Shown: positions 17,589 to 26,133, counted from the stretch's first letter. The stretch: 64,000 nt of DNA from JBBQZP01 sp038207585 (GCA_038207585.1 JBBQZP010000002.1:162792-226791), one strand, 5' to 3'. Notes: generated by a model from the sequence alone, not told the origin. A program made the numbers and translations.

Positions 17589-17940
17589 GTTACAGACGGA
17601 AATCGGCGGCGGTCGTATCAGGGCGGCCGCCGAGAACTCGTTCGGAATACGCACGTCCGTCGCCGTTCAGATCGACGCGGATCGCGGTATCGGACGCACT
17701 CAACGTCACGCGCAGCCCCCCGGCACGCTGTCAGTGACGCGCGGAAACACAAAGCGATCGGCTCCGCACCGCCATACGGGCGATCACGATTCCGGTGCTG
17801 CGGTTCACCGCAACCCCCCTGCCCGCGTCACCATCCTGCCCGTCCGCTTTTACCATTTCGGCAAAGGTCAGCCTGCGCAGGGGGATGTCGCGCGCATCAT
17901 TCGCCGCGATGATGTCCTTTCCGCCCATATTTTTCCGCTG
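17589..17940 (-). pseudogene. Degraded EF-hand-like gene remnant
   Basis: The roughly 400 bases between the cupin and the sigma factor hold no intact gene. On the minus strand one frame reads ANDARDIPLRRLTFAEMVKADGQDGD, then ends at a TGA near 17732. The same frame continues past that stop as TAIRVDLNGDGRAYSERVLGG before a final stop at 17589. DLNGDGRAYSE and the LTFAEMV/DGQDGD pieces look like EF-hand calcium loops. The in-frame stop, possible small indels near 17725, and overlap with the sigma-factor start suggest a decayed gene. A short expressed protein cannot be excluded. Confidence 0.35.
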
Positions 17941-17989
17941 ATGTCGCCAAGGATTGCCGCCCGACGCGCGTCCCAATATCGTGATGCTG

Positions 17990-18526
17990 ATGGACACCTC
18001 AGATGAAACGCTGGCCTCTGCGGCCGCTGGCGGCGACCGCGATGCCTTCGCGTCGCTACTGGGCCGGCATTATGACCGGGTGTTTGGCCTTGCCTACCGG
18101 CTGACCGGCAGCCGGGCCGAGGCGCAGGATCTGGCGCAGGATATCTGCGCCGCCCTTCCCGCCAAACTGCGCGGCTGGCGCGGTGATGCGCGGCTTACCA
18201 CATGGCTGTATCGCGTGGTAGTGAATGCCGCCCATGATCTGCGGCGCAGGCAAGCCACGCGAAGCCGCGTGTCGGCAGGCTGGGGCGACTGGGAGATTGC
18301 GCGGCAGGATCAGATTGCCGAAGACCGCGCCGCAATGGGTTGGCTGACCGAAGCCATGACCCGCCTGTCGCCCGAACTGCGCGACACCGTGGCGCTGGTT
18401 CTGGGCGAGGATATGACTCAGGCCGATGTAGGCGTGGTGTTGGGCGTGTCCGAAGGCACCATCGCCTGGCGGATGTCCGAAGTGAAGAAACGCCTGCGCG
18501 CCATCGCGGCCGAGGAGGCTCTATGA
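17990..18526 (+). CDS. ECF-type RNA polymerase sigma factor
   Basis: 178 residues from the ATG at 17990; one at 17984 is also possible. Region 2 reads DAFASLLGRHYDRVFGLAYRLTG, then EAQDLAQDICAALPAKL and LTTWLYRVVVNAAHDLRRR. Region 4 has LSPELRDTVALVL and the helix-turn-helix MTQADVGVVLGVSEGTIAWRM. It directs core polymerase to a specific stress or envelope regulon. The stop overlaps the next gene by ATGA. The usual partner in this position is an anti-sigma factor; here the partner is a membrane-anchored von Willebrand protein, so that protein may serve that role. Confidence 0.87.
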   Translation: MDTSDETLASAAAGGDRDAFASLLGRHYDRVFGLAYRLTGSRAEAQDLAQDICAALPAKLRGWRGDARLTTWLYRVVVNAAHDLRRRQATRSRVSAGWGDWEIARQDQIAEDRAAMGWLTEAMTRLSPELRDTVALVLGEDMTQADVGVVLGVSEGTIAWRMSEVKKRLRAIAAEEAL

Positions 18527-20805
18527 CTGATGAACTCGACGCCCTGAAAGCCGCCTTGCGCGCGGGCCCCGCACCGGATGCAACGGCAAAGGTCGATGCA
18601 ATCGCGCTGGCGATGAAGAATTTCGATTCCGAGCAGAATGCCCGCCAAGGATCGGCGGATGCCACACGTCCCAGTCAGGACCGCCCGGATGAGGCGGGGG
18701 TTCTGACAGGAGTATGGAACATGCTGAAAGGGTTTACAGGAAAGCAGGCTTTGGCCGTGACAACCTCGGTTGCGGCATTGTGCGTGGCGCTGGTGGTGGT
18801 GGATCAAAGCGGGCCGGGTCCAGTGGTCGTGCCGAAAACGGTGGTGGATGCGGTGCCCTCAACCGGCGGCACCGTCGCACCGGCGCCAGAACCGGAAGCC
18901 ACCATCGCCCCGGCCCCGCGTGCCGATGCGACCACCCCGCAAGCCCCGGACGCGGGCGGTGTCACGGCTCCTGTTCAGAACGCCGACGCCACCGGGACCG
19001 AGGCCCCCACCCCATCCGCTGCAGACCCGGCCCCCGCGCCGGGTCCTCTGGCCAAAGCACCCGCCGAGCCTGCCAAGCCGGATGTTGCCGAAGTTGCACC
19101 GGCGCGCGATCAGGCGACTGAAACTCCAATGGGCGGGGCCAAAGTTGATGCCGAGGCGAAACAGAAAACATCGCCAACGTCCCCCGCGCAAACGACATCG
19201 AACGACCTCGCGGCAGAACCCGAAGCCGATTTTGCGCGGAACGAGGCGGCTGCGCCCGTGGCCGCCTCGCCCCTTGCCCGGTCGCGCAAAGCCGCACCGG
19301 CCATGGGTATCGCAGAGGGCTATGCTGACGCTGTCCTTTCCGAAGCCCCGATCCTCGACGATACCTACACCCCCCCCGCCGACAATACCGAAGCCTTCGC
19401 CAACGCCCCCACCAACCCGGTGAAAGTCACTGCCGAAGAACCCGTTTCGACCTTTTCCATCGACGTGGATACGGCCAGCTATGCCGTGGTGCGCAACAGC
19501 TTGAACTCCGGCCAGCTTCCCCCGCCAGAGGCGGTGCGGATTGAGGAGATGGTGAATTACTTCCCCTATTCCTATGCCGCACCAAAAGCCGACGACGCGC
19601 CCTTCAAGGCCAGCGTCACCGTGATGCAGACGCCGTGGAACGCGGGCACCGAACTGGTGCATATCGGGTTGCAGGGAGAGTTGCCCGCCATCGACGACCG
19701 CCCGCCCCTGAACCTTGTGTTCCTGATCGACACTTCCGGGTCAATGAACGAGCCGTCAAAACTGCCCCTCCTGAAACAATCGCTTTCCCTGCTGCTGGCC
19801 CAACTGCGGCCCGAGGATGAGGTAGCGATTGTCGCTTATGCCGGATCGGCGGGGCAGGTTCTGAAACCCACCAAGGCCGCCGACAAGGCCGCTATTCTGG
19901 GCGCATTGGACAGGCTGGATGCAGGCGGCTCCACCGCCGGGGCCGAAGGGCTGGCGCTGGCGTACCGCGTGGCCGAGAAGATGGGCGGCGAGGGCCAGGT
20001 CAGCCGCATCCTGCTGGCCACCGACGGCGATTTCAACGTAGGCATTGACGACCCCGAGGGCCTGACCGCCTATATCGCGAAAAAGCGGGAAACGGGTGTT
20101 TACCTTTCGGTTCTGGGCTTTGGGCGGGGCAATCTGGATGATGCCACGATGCAGGCGCTGGCCCAGAACGGCAATGGCACGGCGGCCTATATCGACACCC
20201 TGCAAGAGGCCCGGAAGACGCTGGTCGATCAGTTGACGGGCGCGCTGTTCCCGATTGCGAATGACGTGAAAATTCAGGTCGAATGGAACCCCGCCACCGT
20301 CGCCGAATACCGCCTGATCGGCTATGAAACCCGCGCTCTGCGGCGCGAGGATTTCAACAACGACCGCGTGGATGCAGGCGAAATCGGTGCAGGCCATACC
20401 GTGACCGCAATCTATGAGGTAACGCCCGTTGGCAGCCCCGCGCTGAAAAACGACCCGCTGCGCTATGGAGCCTCGGCCCCTGCGGTGGAGGATCAGGCGG
20501 CGTCGGGTCAGGCGGGGGTGGGCGAGTTGGGCTTTTTGCGTCTGCGCTATAAAGAGCCGGGGCAGGATACAAGCAAGCTGATCGAATCGCCCATCGTGGA
20601 AGGCGATACTAAACCCGGTGACGACGTGCGCTTTGGCGTGGCAATGGCCGGGTTCGGGCAGCTTTTGACCGGGGCGACCTATCTGGGCGACTGGGGCTGG
20701 GACCAAGCCATTGATCTGGCCGTAGGCGCGCGGGGGGACGATCCCTACGGCTACCGGGTCGAAGCGGTGAACCTGATGCGGCTGGCGAAATCGCTGGCGA
20801 AATGA
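18523..20805 (+). CDS. Membrane-anchored von Willebrand A protein with anti-sigma-like N-terminus
   Basis: 760 residues from the ATG at 18523, coupled by ATGA to the sigma-factor gene. Layout: a cytoplasmic N-terminus of about 70 residues (DELDALKAALRAGPAPD), one transmembrane helix at about 75-93, an Ala/Pro/Glu-rich linker to about 300, then a YfbK-type N-terminal domain (STFSIDVDTASYAVVRNSL). A von Willebrand A domain follows, with an intact metal site DTSGSM at about 403-408, and a C-terminal DUF3520-like region. The short N-terminal segment resembles anti-sigma factors in place and size, so the protein may tie sigma activity to an extracytoplasmic signal. That link is inference. Confidence 0.8.
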   Translation: MTDELDALKAALRAGPAPDATAKVDAIALAMKNFDSEQNARQGSADATRPSQDRPDEAGVLTGVWNMLKGFTGKQALAVTTSVAALCVALVVVDQSGPGPVVVPKTVVDAVPSTGGTVAPAPEPEATIAPAPRADATTPQAPDAGGVTAPVQNADATGTEAPTPSAADPAPAPGPLAKAPAEPAKPDVAEVAPARDQATETPMGGAKVDAEAKQKTSPTSPAQTTSNDLAAEPEADFARNEAAAPVAASPLARSRKAAPAMGIAEGYADAVLSEAPILDDTYTPPADNTEAFANAPTNPVKVTAEEPVSTFSIDVDTASYAVVRNSLNSGQLPPPEAVRIEEMVNYFPYSYAAPKADDAPFKASVTVMQTPWNAGTELVHIGLQGELPAIDDRPPLNLVFLIDTSGSMNEPSKLPLLKQSLSLLLAQLRPEDEVAIVAYAGSAGQVLKPTKAADKAAILGALDRLDAGGSTAGAEGLALAYRVAEKMGGEGQVSRILLATDGDFNVGIDDPEGLTAYIAKKRETGVYLSVLGFGRGNLDDATMQALAQNGNGTAAYIDTLQEARKTLVDQLTGALFPIANDVKIQVEWNPATVAEYRLIGYETRALRREDFNNDRVDAGEIGAGHTVTAIYEVTPVGSPALKNDPLRYGASAPAVEDQAASGQAGVGELGFLRLRYKEPGQDTSKLIESPIVEGDTKPGDDVRFGVAMAGFGQLLTGATYLGDWGWDQAIDLAVGARGDDPYGYRVEAVNLMRLAKSLAK

Positions 20806-20813
20806 ACGATGAA

Positions 20814-21013
20814 GGCCCCGGATCAGGTCCGGGGCTGCGTATCTTCTTTATGCGACGCGTAACAACCCGATAGGGCCCTCTGATCCTGCCGTAAATTCGA
20901 TAGACCAAAACGGCCCCGTGATCGCTCCGGGGCCGTTGATCAATTCGCAGCCCCGGATTTGCTCCGGGGCCTTTGGTTTGCCGTGCAGGCCCCGGATCGG
21001 GTCCGGGGCTGCG
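20814..21013. repeat. Cluster of GGCCCCGGATC hairpin repeats
   Basis: The 214-base gap after the von Willebrand gene is filled with related hairpins: 20814-20839, 20909-20937 (10-base stem AACGGCCCCG/CGGGGCCGTT), 20946-20971 in inverted orientation and 20988-21013. The first and last share GGCCCCGGATC then GGTCCGGGGCTGCG and differ by one base between these parts. They could terminate the convergent transcripts and are probably a REP-like family. Confidence 0.7.
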
Positions 21014-21019
21014 CAGGGC

Positions 21020-21499
21020 TTAAACCTCGGCGGTTTCCACCAGTTTCGTCTCGACCGCGTGGCCTTCGACATCGCCGGAACGGCCAATCTCGATCCGGCG
21101 GGGTTTCAGCGCCTCGGGCACTTCGCGCACAAGGTCGATGTGCAGCATGCCGTGTTCCTGCACGGCACCCGTCACGCGCACATGGTCGGCCAGAGCAAAG
21201 CGCCGCTCGAACGCGCGGGTGGCGATGCCACGGTGCAGATAGGCGCGGGGGGTGTCATCCTCGGATTTGCGGGCGGCCACGAACAGGGCGCCGTCGCGGA
21301 CCTCGACGCTCAGATCATCGGGGCCAAAGCCTGCCACGGCGACCGAAATGCGGTAGGCATCATCGGCGGTCTTTTCAATGTTGTAGGGCGGATAGGTCGG
21401 GGCGGCGACATCATTGGTCATCACCCGGTCCATCAGGTCGGCAATCCGGTCAAAGCCGACAGTGGCACGGTAAAGCGGTGCAAAATCATAGGCTCGCAT
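21020..21499 (-). CDS. Hsp20/IbpA-family small heat-shock protein
   Basis: 159 residues from the ATG at 21499, which has GAGGA five bases upstream; earlier ATGs at 21505 and 21511 are less well placed. The N-terminus MRAYDFAPLYRATVGFDRIADLM is typical of alphaproteobacterial Hsp20. The alpha-crystallin domain runs from about 38 to 135 with YRISVAVAGFGPDDLSVEV, the conserved LHRGIATRAFERRFALADHV and HIDLVREVPE. It holds unfolded proteins for refolding during heat stress. A heat-shock-like promoter is visible at 21583-21611. Confidence 0.9.
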   Translation of the reverse strand: MRAYDFAPLYRATVGFDRIADLMDRVMTNDVAAPTYPPYNIEKTADDAYRISVAVAGFGPDDLSVEVRDGALFVAARKSEDDTPRAYLHRGIATRAFERRFALADHVRVTGAVQEHGMLHIDLVREVPEALKPRRIEIGRSGDVEGHAVETKLVETAEV

Positions 21500-21582
21500 G
21501 GTCATCCTCATAAAGCGATGGCCCCTTGCCCTTGGCAAAGGGGCGGTGGGTCCGGGCCCGTTGTGGCACCCGGATAGCAATG

Positions 21583-21611
21583 ATCTGGGATGATCCTTGC
21601 GCGATTTCAAG
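21583..21611 (-). promoter_or_regulatory. Candidate sigma-32 (RpoH) heat-shock promoter for hsp20
   Basis: On the minus strand CTTGAAA (21611-21605) is followed after 15 bases by CCCAGAT (21589-21583). The -35 is a perfect match to the heat-shock consensus and the -10 is close to CCCCATNT. It leaves a leader of about 75 bases before the hsp20 start. Confidence 0.5.
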
Positions 21612-21617
21612 ACCCAC

Positions 21618-22457
21618 TCAGGGTTTGACGAACCTCGCCCCGGTGCTCGCATTGCGTGCGCCCGCCTGTTGCAGCCGGATGGTGCGCGCTACCGGGGCCG
21701 GTTGCGCCGCCCCTGCCGTCTGCAGGCTGCGCCCGGCGCGCAGGGCGGCCTTCAGATCGGCAATCAGACCCGGCAGTTCCATTCCGTAAGCAATGCGCTT
21801 GCCCCGGTCTTCGCCCCCGGCCGATATGATCGAGATGATCACCGCGCGACCCTGCGACAGATCAAAAACCGGCGCGCCCGACGACCCGAAGGTCACGTCG
21901 CAATCAAACCCCATCAGCCCGGCGTTTTTCCCCACCACCGTGCAGCGCCGTTGCCATGACAGCGCATCCGGGCGGTCGGCAGCATAAGAAACCACACTGA
22001 TCTCAGTGTTCCCGCGCGGGCGATCTACCCGGAACGGGGCAGCCGTGGCAGTGGGAATGGCGGACGCCAGCACCATCAGCGCCACATCATGACGGATGTT
22101 GCCAGCATCCAACTTGCCGCCGGGGCGGTAGTCAGGATGTGCGACCGTGCGGATAACCGACACGTCGGCGATGGAAAAATCGCCCGCAAGACCTGCACGA
22201 AACACCATCCCCTCCAGCGGGCGGGGGGTGCCGTCGGGCGCGTAGACACAATGCGCGGCCGTCAGCACCAGATCGCTTGCGATCAGTGCGCCGGTGCAAA
22301 AGCCGCCATCAAAGTTGATACGGCCCACGGCCTCCCATCCGAAGATCTTGTCGCGACGGGTCAGCGCCTCCAGCCCCGAGTTTTCGGCCAGCACCGGGGC
22401 GGCGGGCAGTGATGCCGCCAACAAAAGCACTGCACACATAAGCGCGCGCAGCATCAT
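21618..22457 (-). CDS. Secreted trypsin-like serine protease (second of tandem pair)
   Basis: 279 residues with a signal peptide MMLRALMCAVLLLAASLPAA ending near VLA-ENS. The chymotrypsin-fold triad is intact: His69 in LTAAHC, Asp124 in RHDVALMVL and Ser193 in GSSGAPVF. Like V8/HtrA relatives it has GSSGAP rather than GDSGGP. The C-terminus is a low-complexity arm ending ARFVKP. Its start overlaps the upstream protease stop by ATGA, so the two are coupled. The substrate is unknown; the protein is probably periplasmic or secreted. Confidence 0.85.
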   Translation of the reverse strand: MMLRALMCAVLLLAASLPAAPVLAENSGLEALTRRDKIFGWEAVGRINFDGGFCTGALIASDLVLTAAHCVYAPDGTPRPLEGMVFRAGLAGDFSIADVSVIRTVAHPDYRPGGKLDAGNIRHDVALMVLASAIPTATAAPFRVDRPRGNTEISVVSYAADRPDALSWQRRCTVVGKNAGLMGFDCDVTFGSSGAPVFDLSQGRAVIISIISAGGEDRGKRIAYGMELPGLIADLKAALRAGRSLQTAGAAQPAPVARTIRLQQAGARNASTGARFVKP

Positions 22458-23257
22458 GGCTTGACGAATTTTGCGCCGCCCGAATTGCGCCCAGACAGCA
22501 CGCGCACCGTGGGGGCGGCATCGGACGCGCCGTTTTCTTCGCGGGTCAACTCGGCCCGCAATTCCTGCAACGGTGCTTCCAGCGAGGTGCCAAGGGATAC
22601 GGATTTGCCGTCAACCTCGGCCTTGGCGGAAATCACCGAAACAACCTTCGCAACACCGTTCTTGACCGAAAAGACCGGCGCGCCCGACGATCCGTAATCG
22701 ACGTTGCACGACAGAACCAGGAATGCGTTCTGACGCCCCAGCACATGACAGACATCCTGCAGTGACGGCGCTTCGGCGCGGTCTTGTGCATAGGACACAA
22801 CGCCGACCTCATCACCATCCGCCGGTTGCGCATCGGTGGCAAAGGGAATGATCGACGGCAGGCGGATCGGCTGATCCAGCTGGATCAGGGCCACGTCATT
22901 GCCGACGCGGTTCAGCTTTTCCGCACCCGAATAGACATAATCGGGGTGCGCAATCGCCCGTTTGGCATGGCGATAGGCGGCAGCGCGACCATTGCGCCAC
23001 CCGGCCAAAAACTCGATTTCGTCAACCGGGGTGCGTGCGCCGGTTTCCTTGTCAAACAGGCAATGCGCCGCGGTCAGCACCAGATCGGGGGCCACCAGCG
23101 CGCCGGTGCAAAACCCGGTTGTCCCAAGGTTCAGCCGCCCCACGGCATCCCAGCCACGGCTGTCATCGCCGGTTTGCAGCTTTTTCAACACGCTTTCTTC
23201 GCCCTGCGCGATGCCCGCACTGAACAAAAAGCAAAGAAGAATGGTAAGGTGCCGCAT
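22454..23257 (-). CDS. Secreted trypsin-like serine protease (first of tandem pair)
   Basis: 267 residues with a signal peptide of about 19 residues ending AQG-EES. Triad: His65 in LTAAHC, Asp121 in GNDVALIQL and Ser191 in YGSSGAPVF. It is clearly a paralogue of the next gene: both share GWDAVGRLN/GWEAVGRIN, FCTGAL, AHPDY, SYA-DR and a C-terminal A(K/R)FVKP. The tandem pair arose by duplication, and both copies keep the catalytic residues. It follows glcF on the same strand by 62 bases, probably without functional link. Confidence 0.85.
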   Translation of the reverse strand: MRHLTILLCFLFSAGIAQGEESVLKKLQTGDDSRGWDAVGRLNLGTTGFCTGALVAPDLVLTAAHCLFDKETGARTPVDEIEFLAGWRNGRAAAYRHAKRAIAHPDYVYSGAEKLNRVGNDVALIQLDQPIRLPSIIPFATDAQPADGDEVGVVSYAQDRAEAPSLQDVCHVLGRQNAFLVLSCNVDYGSSGAPVFSVKNGVAKVVSVISAKAEVDGKSVSLGTSLEAPLQELRAELTREENGASDAAPTVRVLSGRNSGGAKFVKP

Positions 23258-23319
23258 GGTGCCTCCGCGTTTGTCTTTCCCGTTCTGGGCGCAAACTTGG
23301 GCTGATGTGTGGCGCGATC

Positions 23320-24609
23320 TTACATTTCGGTCAAGGCGGCAGGCTTGGGGCCGCCCGTGGCCCAGTCAAGTAATTCAACGGTGTGGACAATCGGCACCGC
23401 TGTGCCCGACCCGATCTGCATCATGCAGCCGATGTTTCCGGCGGCGATGATATCGGGGCGCTTTGCCTCAAGCGTGCGCACCTTGCGCGCCTTGAGTTGG
23501 CCCGAAATTTCCGGCTGCATCAGGTTGTAGGTGCCCGCCGACCCGCAGCACAGATGACTGTCAGCGGGTTCGACCACCTCAAACCCGGCGCGTTTCAAAA
23601 GGTCTTTCGGCGCAGTTTTGATCTGCTGGCCGTGTTGCAGCGAACAGGCGGCGTGATAAGCCACGCGCAGCCCCTTGGGCGCGCCTTCGGGGATACCCAG
23701 TTTCATCAGCACCTCGCTGATATCCATCGCCATCTCGGATACGGCCTTTGCTTCCGCGCCGAGCGGATCGTTGCGGAACATATGCCCGTAATCCTTGACG
23801 GTCGTGCCACAGCCCGAGGTGTTGATCACCACCGCATCAAGCCCCGCGCCGCGCTTTTCCGCCATCCATGCGGTGATATTCGCCGCCGCCGATCCATGCG
23901 CCTGCGTGGCCTTGCCCATGTGATGCGTCAAGGCGCCGCAGCAGCCCATCCCCTTGGCCACCACCACCTCGGCCCCCAGCCGGGTCAGAAGGCGGATCGT
24001 CGCATCATTGATATCGGTGTTCAGCGCCTTTTGCGCGCAACCCGTCAGCAGCGCCACCCGCATCCGGCGCGGGGCCGCAGCGGCAAAACTTTGCGGATCA
24101 TCATTGCGGCTGACCGGCGGGATCACCTTTGGCGCCATCGCCAGCATCGCGCGCAGCCGCGCATCGGGCACCAAGCGCGCAAAGGGTTTGCCAATTTTCG
24201 CGCCCAGAAGGGCCAGCCGGAACCGCATCGGATAGGGGATCACCTGCGCCAGAACCCAGCGCAGGGCGCGGTCGGTAAAGGGGCGGCGGTAGGTCTGCTC
24301 GATATATTCGCGCGCATGATCAACCAGATGCATGTAATGCACCCCCGAGGGGCAGGTTGTCATGCAAGCCAGACACGACAGGCAGCGGTCGATATGCTTG
24401 ACCGTGTGCGCATCGGCGGGGCGGCCGTTTTCCAGCATGTCCTTGATCAGATAGATGCGCCCGCGCGGGCTGTCGAGTTCATCCCCAAGCACCTGATAGG
24501 TCGGGCAGGTTGCGGTGCAAAAGCCGCAATGCACGCAGGTGCGCAGCACTTCGTTGGCGCGCGCCGTGCCGGGGTCGCGCAATTGTTCGGGAGTGAAACT
24601 GGTCTGCAT
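23320..24609 (-). CDS. glcF: Glycolate oxidase iron-sulfur subunit
   Basis: Carries electrons from the flavin subunits of glycolate oxidase toward the membrane. 429 residues. Two 4Fe-4S clusters at the N-terminus are bound by CVHCGFCTATCP (Cys25, 28, 31, 35) and CLSCLACMTTCP (Cys76, 79, 82, 86). The C-terminal half has two CCG domains, seen as GCCGALTHHMG and HLCCGSAGTYN. The order on the minus strand is glcD, glcE, a small membrane protein, glcF, with gaps of a few bases. Glycolate is converted to glyoxylate. Confidence 0.93.
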   Translation of the reverse strand: MQTSFTPEQLRDPGTARANEVLRTCVHCGFCTATCPTYQVLGDELDSPRGRIYLIKDMLENGRPADAHTVKHIDRCLSCLACMTTCPSGVHYMHLVDHAREYIEQTYRRPFTDRALRWVLAQVIPYPMRFRLALLGAKIGKPFARLVPDARLRAMLAMAPKVIPPVSRNDDPQSFAAAAPRRMRVALLTGCAQKALNTDINDATIRLLTRLGAEVVVAKGMGCCGALTHHMGKATQAHGSAAANITAWMAEKRGAGLDAVVINTSGCGTTVKDYGHMFRNDPLGAEAKAVSEMAMDISEVLMKLGIPEGAPKGLRVAYHAACSLQHGQQIKTAPKDLLKRAGFEVVEPADSHLCCGSAGTYNLMQPEISGQLKARKVRTLEAKRPDIIAAGNIGCMMQIGSGTAVPIVHTVELLDWATGGPKPAALTEM

Positions 24610-24610
24610 C

Positions 24611-24937
24611 CTACATCCCCAAAAGGTTCAGACGTGGCACGGCCAGCGCCAGAACACCCGCAAAAACCAGTGCCGGATATACCCAGCGCGGCCGCCCTTC
24701 GCCCAGCACCGACCGGAATCCCTGAATGATCCCCGCCAGCGCGATTGCGGAAACGGCCAGCAGGGTCAGCGCGCGCAAAAGGCTGGCATCTCCCTCCGCT
24801 TCGCCCGTCACCCAGGCAAATCCCGCAGCGATGATTGCGGCGATAATCCCGATAAGCGCGGGCTTTCCGCGTGGCAGCGCCGTCAGCGAAAGGTAGACAA
24901 CCAGCGGCACCGCGGCAAAAAGGATGACAATCGGCAT
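24611..24937 (-). CDS. Small membrane protein embedded between glcE and glcF
   Basis: 108 residues with about four hydrophobic segments (roughly 2-18, 26-42, 56-72 and 88-104). It starts three bases after glcE and ends one base before glcF, so it is co-translated with the glycolate oxidase subunits. No family is recognised. Since GlcDEF is a membrane-associated complex without a dedicated anchor in this operon, the protein could anchor it or pass electrons to quinone. That idea is inference from position. Confidence 0.72.
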   Translation of the reverse strand: MPIVILFAAVPLVVYLSLTALPRGKPALIGIIAAIIAAGFAWVTGEAEGDASLLRALTLLAVSAIALAGIIQGFRSVLGEGRPRWVYPALVFAGVLALAVPRLNLLGM

Positions 24938-24940
24938 GGG

Positions 24941-26065
24941 TCACATCGCTCCGGCGTTCAGCAAAGCAGGGGGGGTCAGGATGGCGCGGGGGTCGAACTT
25001 TGCGCGCAAACCGGCGGCAATCAAGGCCAAGGGGGCGGGTTCGGGGTGAAAGACCGGATGCTGCGACAGTGTTGCCGCACTTGCCCGCATCAGGGTGGCA
25101 TGGCCGCCAAAAGCACCAAGGCGTGCGCGCAGGTCAGTTCCTTCAGGCGTCAGAACCCAGATCAGCCCCCCGGCCCAGTCAAGTCGCACCTCAGCCCCGC
25201 CCATCTTTGCGACCAGACCCGGGGCATCGCCCGGCTTGACCGACAATCGCCACACGTCGCCGGTCTTGCCGACAAAGGATGTCACATCGCGCACCCCGGC
25301 CCAAAGCGGCTCCACCTCTGGCCCGGTAACAATCTGCGCGGCACCAAACCCGGCCAGAGCCTTGGCCAAAGCCGCACTGCGATAGGCAACCGACGCCGAA
25401 AACCCTTCGAGGCGCAGCATCACACCCGTTTCCGGTGACCACGCCGCCCCGGTCAGATCGAAAGGCGTACCCATCGCGCTGGCCATCACCTTGACCGCCG
25501 CGCCGATGTCCAGTCCCGACAAGACAACTGTTGCCGCCGCTTCCGGCGCGGGCAGCACCTTGAAGGCACATTCCGTCAACACCCCCAGCGTGCCATGACT
25601 GCCCGCCATCAGCTTGACCAGATCATAGCCGGTCACATTCTTCATGACCCGCCCGCCGTTCTTGACGATGTTGCCCGCACCGTCGACGAACCGAACCCCG
25701 ATCAGACTGTCACGACACGCGCCCGCCTGTATCCGGCGCGGACCCGAGGCATTGGTACCCACCACACCCCCCAGCGTCGACGCACCCGAGCGCCCCAGAA
25801 GGGCCCGGAAATCGGGCACCTCGAAAGGCAGACGTTGCCCGTCTTTTGCCAAAGCGGCCTCAACCTCGGCCAAGGGCGTTCCCGCACCGGCCACAATCGT
25901 CAGAGCCCCCGGATCGTAAAGCGAAATACCCGACAGGCCGCCCGTCTCCAGCACCGCCGCCGCCCGCGCTTCGGCAATGCCGCGCGTACCACCGCCTTCA
26001 ATACGCAACGGCTCCGCAACGCTGCGAATCATCTCGCTCAGTTCAACTTCACTACAAGGCCGCAT
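24941..26065 (-). CDS. glcE: Glycolate oxidase FAD-binding subunit
   Basis: 374 residues from the ATG at 26065; the frame extends upstream through an intergenic repeat, which is not coding. The FAD-binding PCMH fold shows GASTLGGVVGTNASGPRRIQAGACRDSLIGVRFVD in parts and NVTGYDLVKLMAGSHGTLG. It is the shorter FAD subunit that pairs with GlcD. The start is about 70 bases after the glcD stop, with a dispersed repeat in between, so the operon is interrupted by a hairpin that may adjust the level of downstream genes. Confidence 0.92.
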   Translation of the reverse strand: MRPCSEVELSEMIRSVAEPLRIEGGGTRGIAEARAAAVLETGGLSGISLYDPGALTIVAGAGTPLAEVEAALAKDGQRLPFEVPDFRALLGRSGASTLGGVVGTNASGPRRIQAGACRDSLIGVRFVDGAGNIVKNGGRVMKNVTGYDLVKLMAGSHGTLGVLTECAFKVLPAPEAAATVVLSGLDIGAAVKVMASAMGTPFDLTGAAWSPETGVMLRLEGFSASVAYRSAALAKALAGFGAAQIVTGPEVEPLWAGVRDVTSFVGKTGDVWRLSVKPGDAPGLVAKMGGAEVRLDWAGGLIWVLTPEGTDLRARLGAFGGHATLMRASAATLSQHPVFHPEPAPLALIAAGLRAKFDPRAILTPPALLNAGAM

Positions 26066-26085
26066 CGCGCATCTTTTTCTGTTCA

Positions 26086-26125
26086 CAAATATCCTCGGGG
26101 GGGTCCGGGGGGCAGACAGCCCCCC
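26086..26125 (-). repeat. Dispersed intergenic repeat, copy 2
   Basis: Inverted copy: CAAATATCCTC at 26086-26096 is the complement of GAGGATATTTG, followed by a GGGGGGC/GCCCCCC hairpin at 26107-26125 with loop AGACA. On the minus strand the hairpin comes first and the GAGGATATTTG core second, as in copy 1. It sits in the glcD-glcE gap. Confidence 0.65.
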
Positions 26126-26133
26126 CGGCGCTC

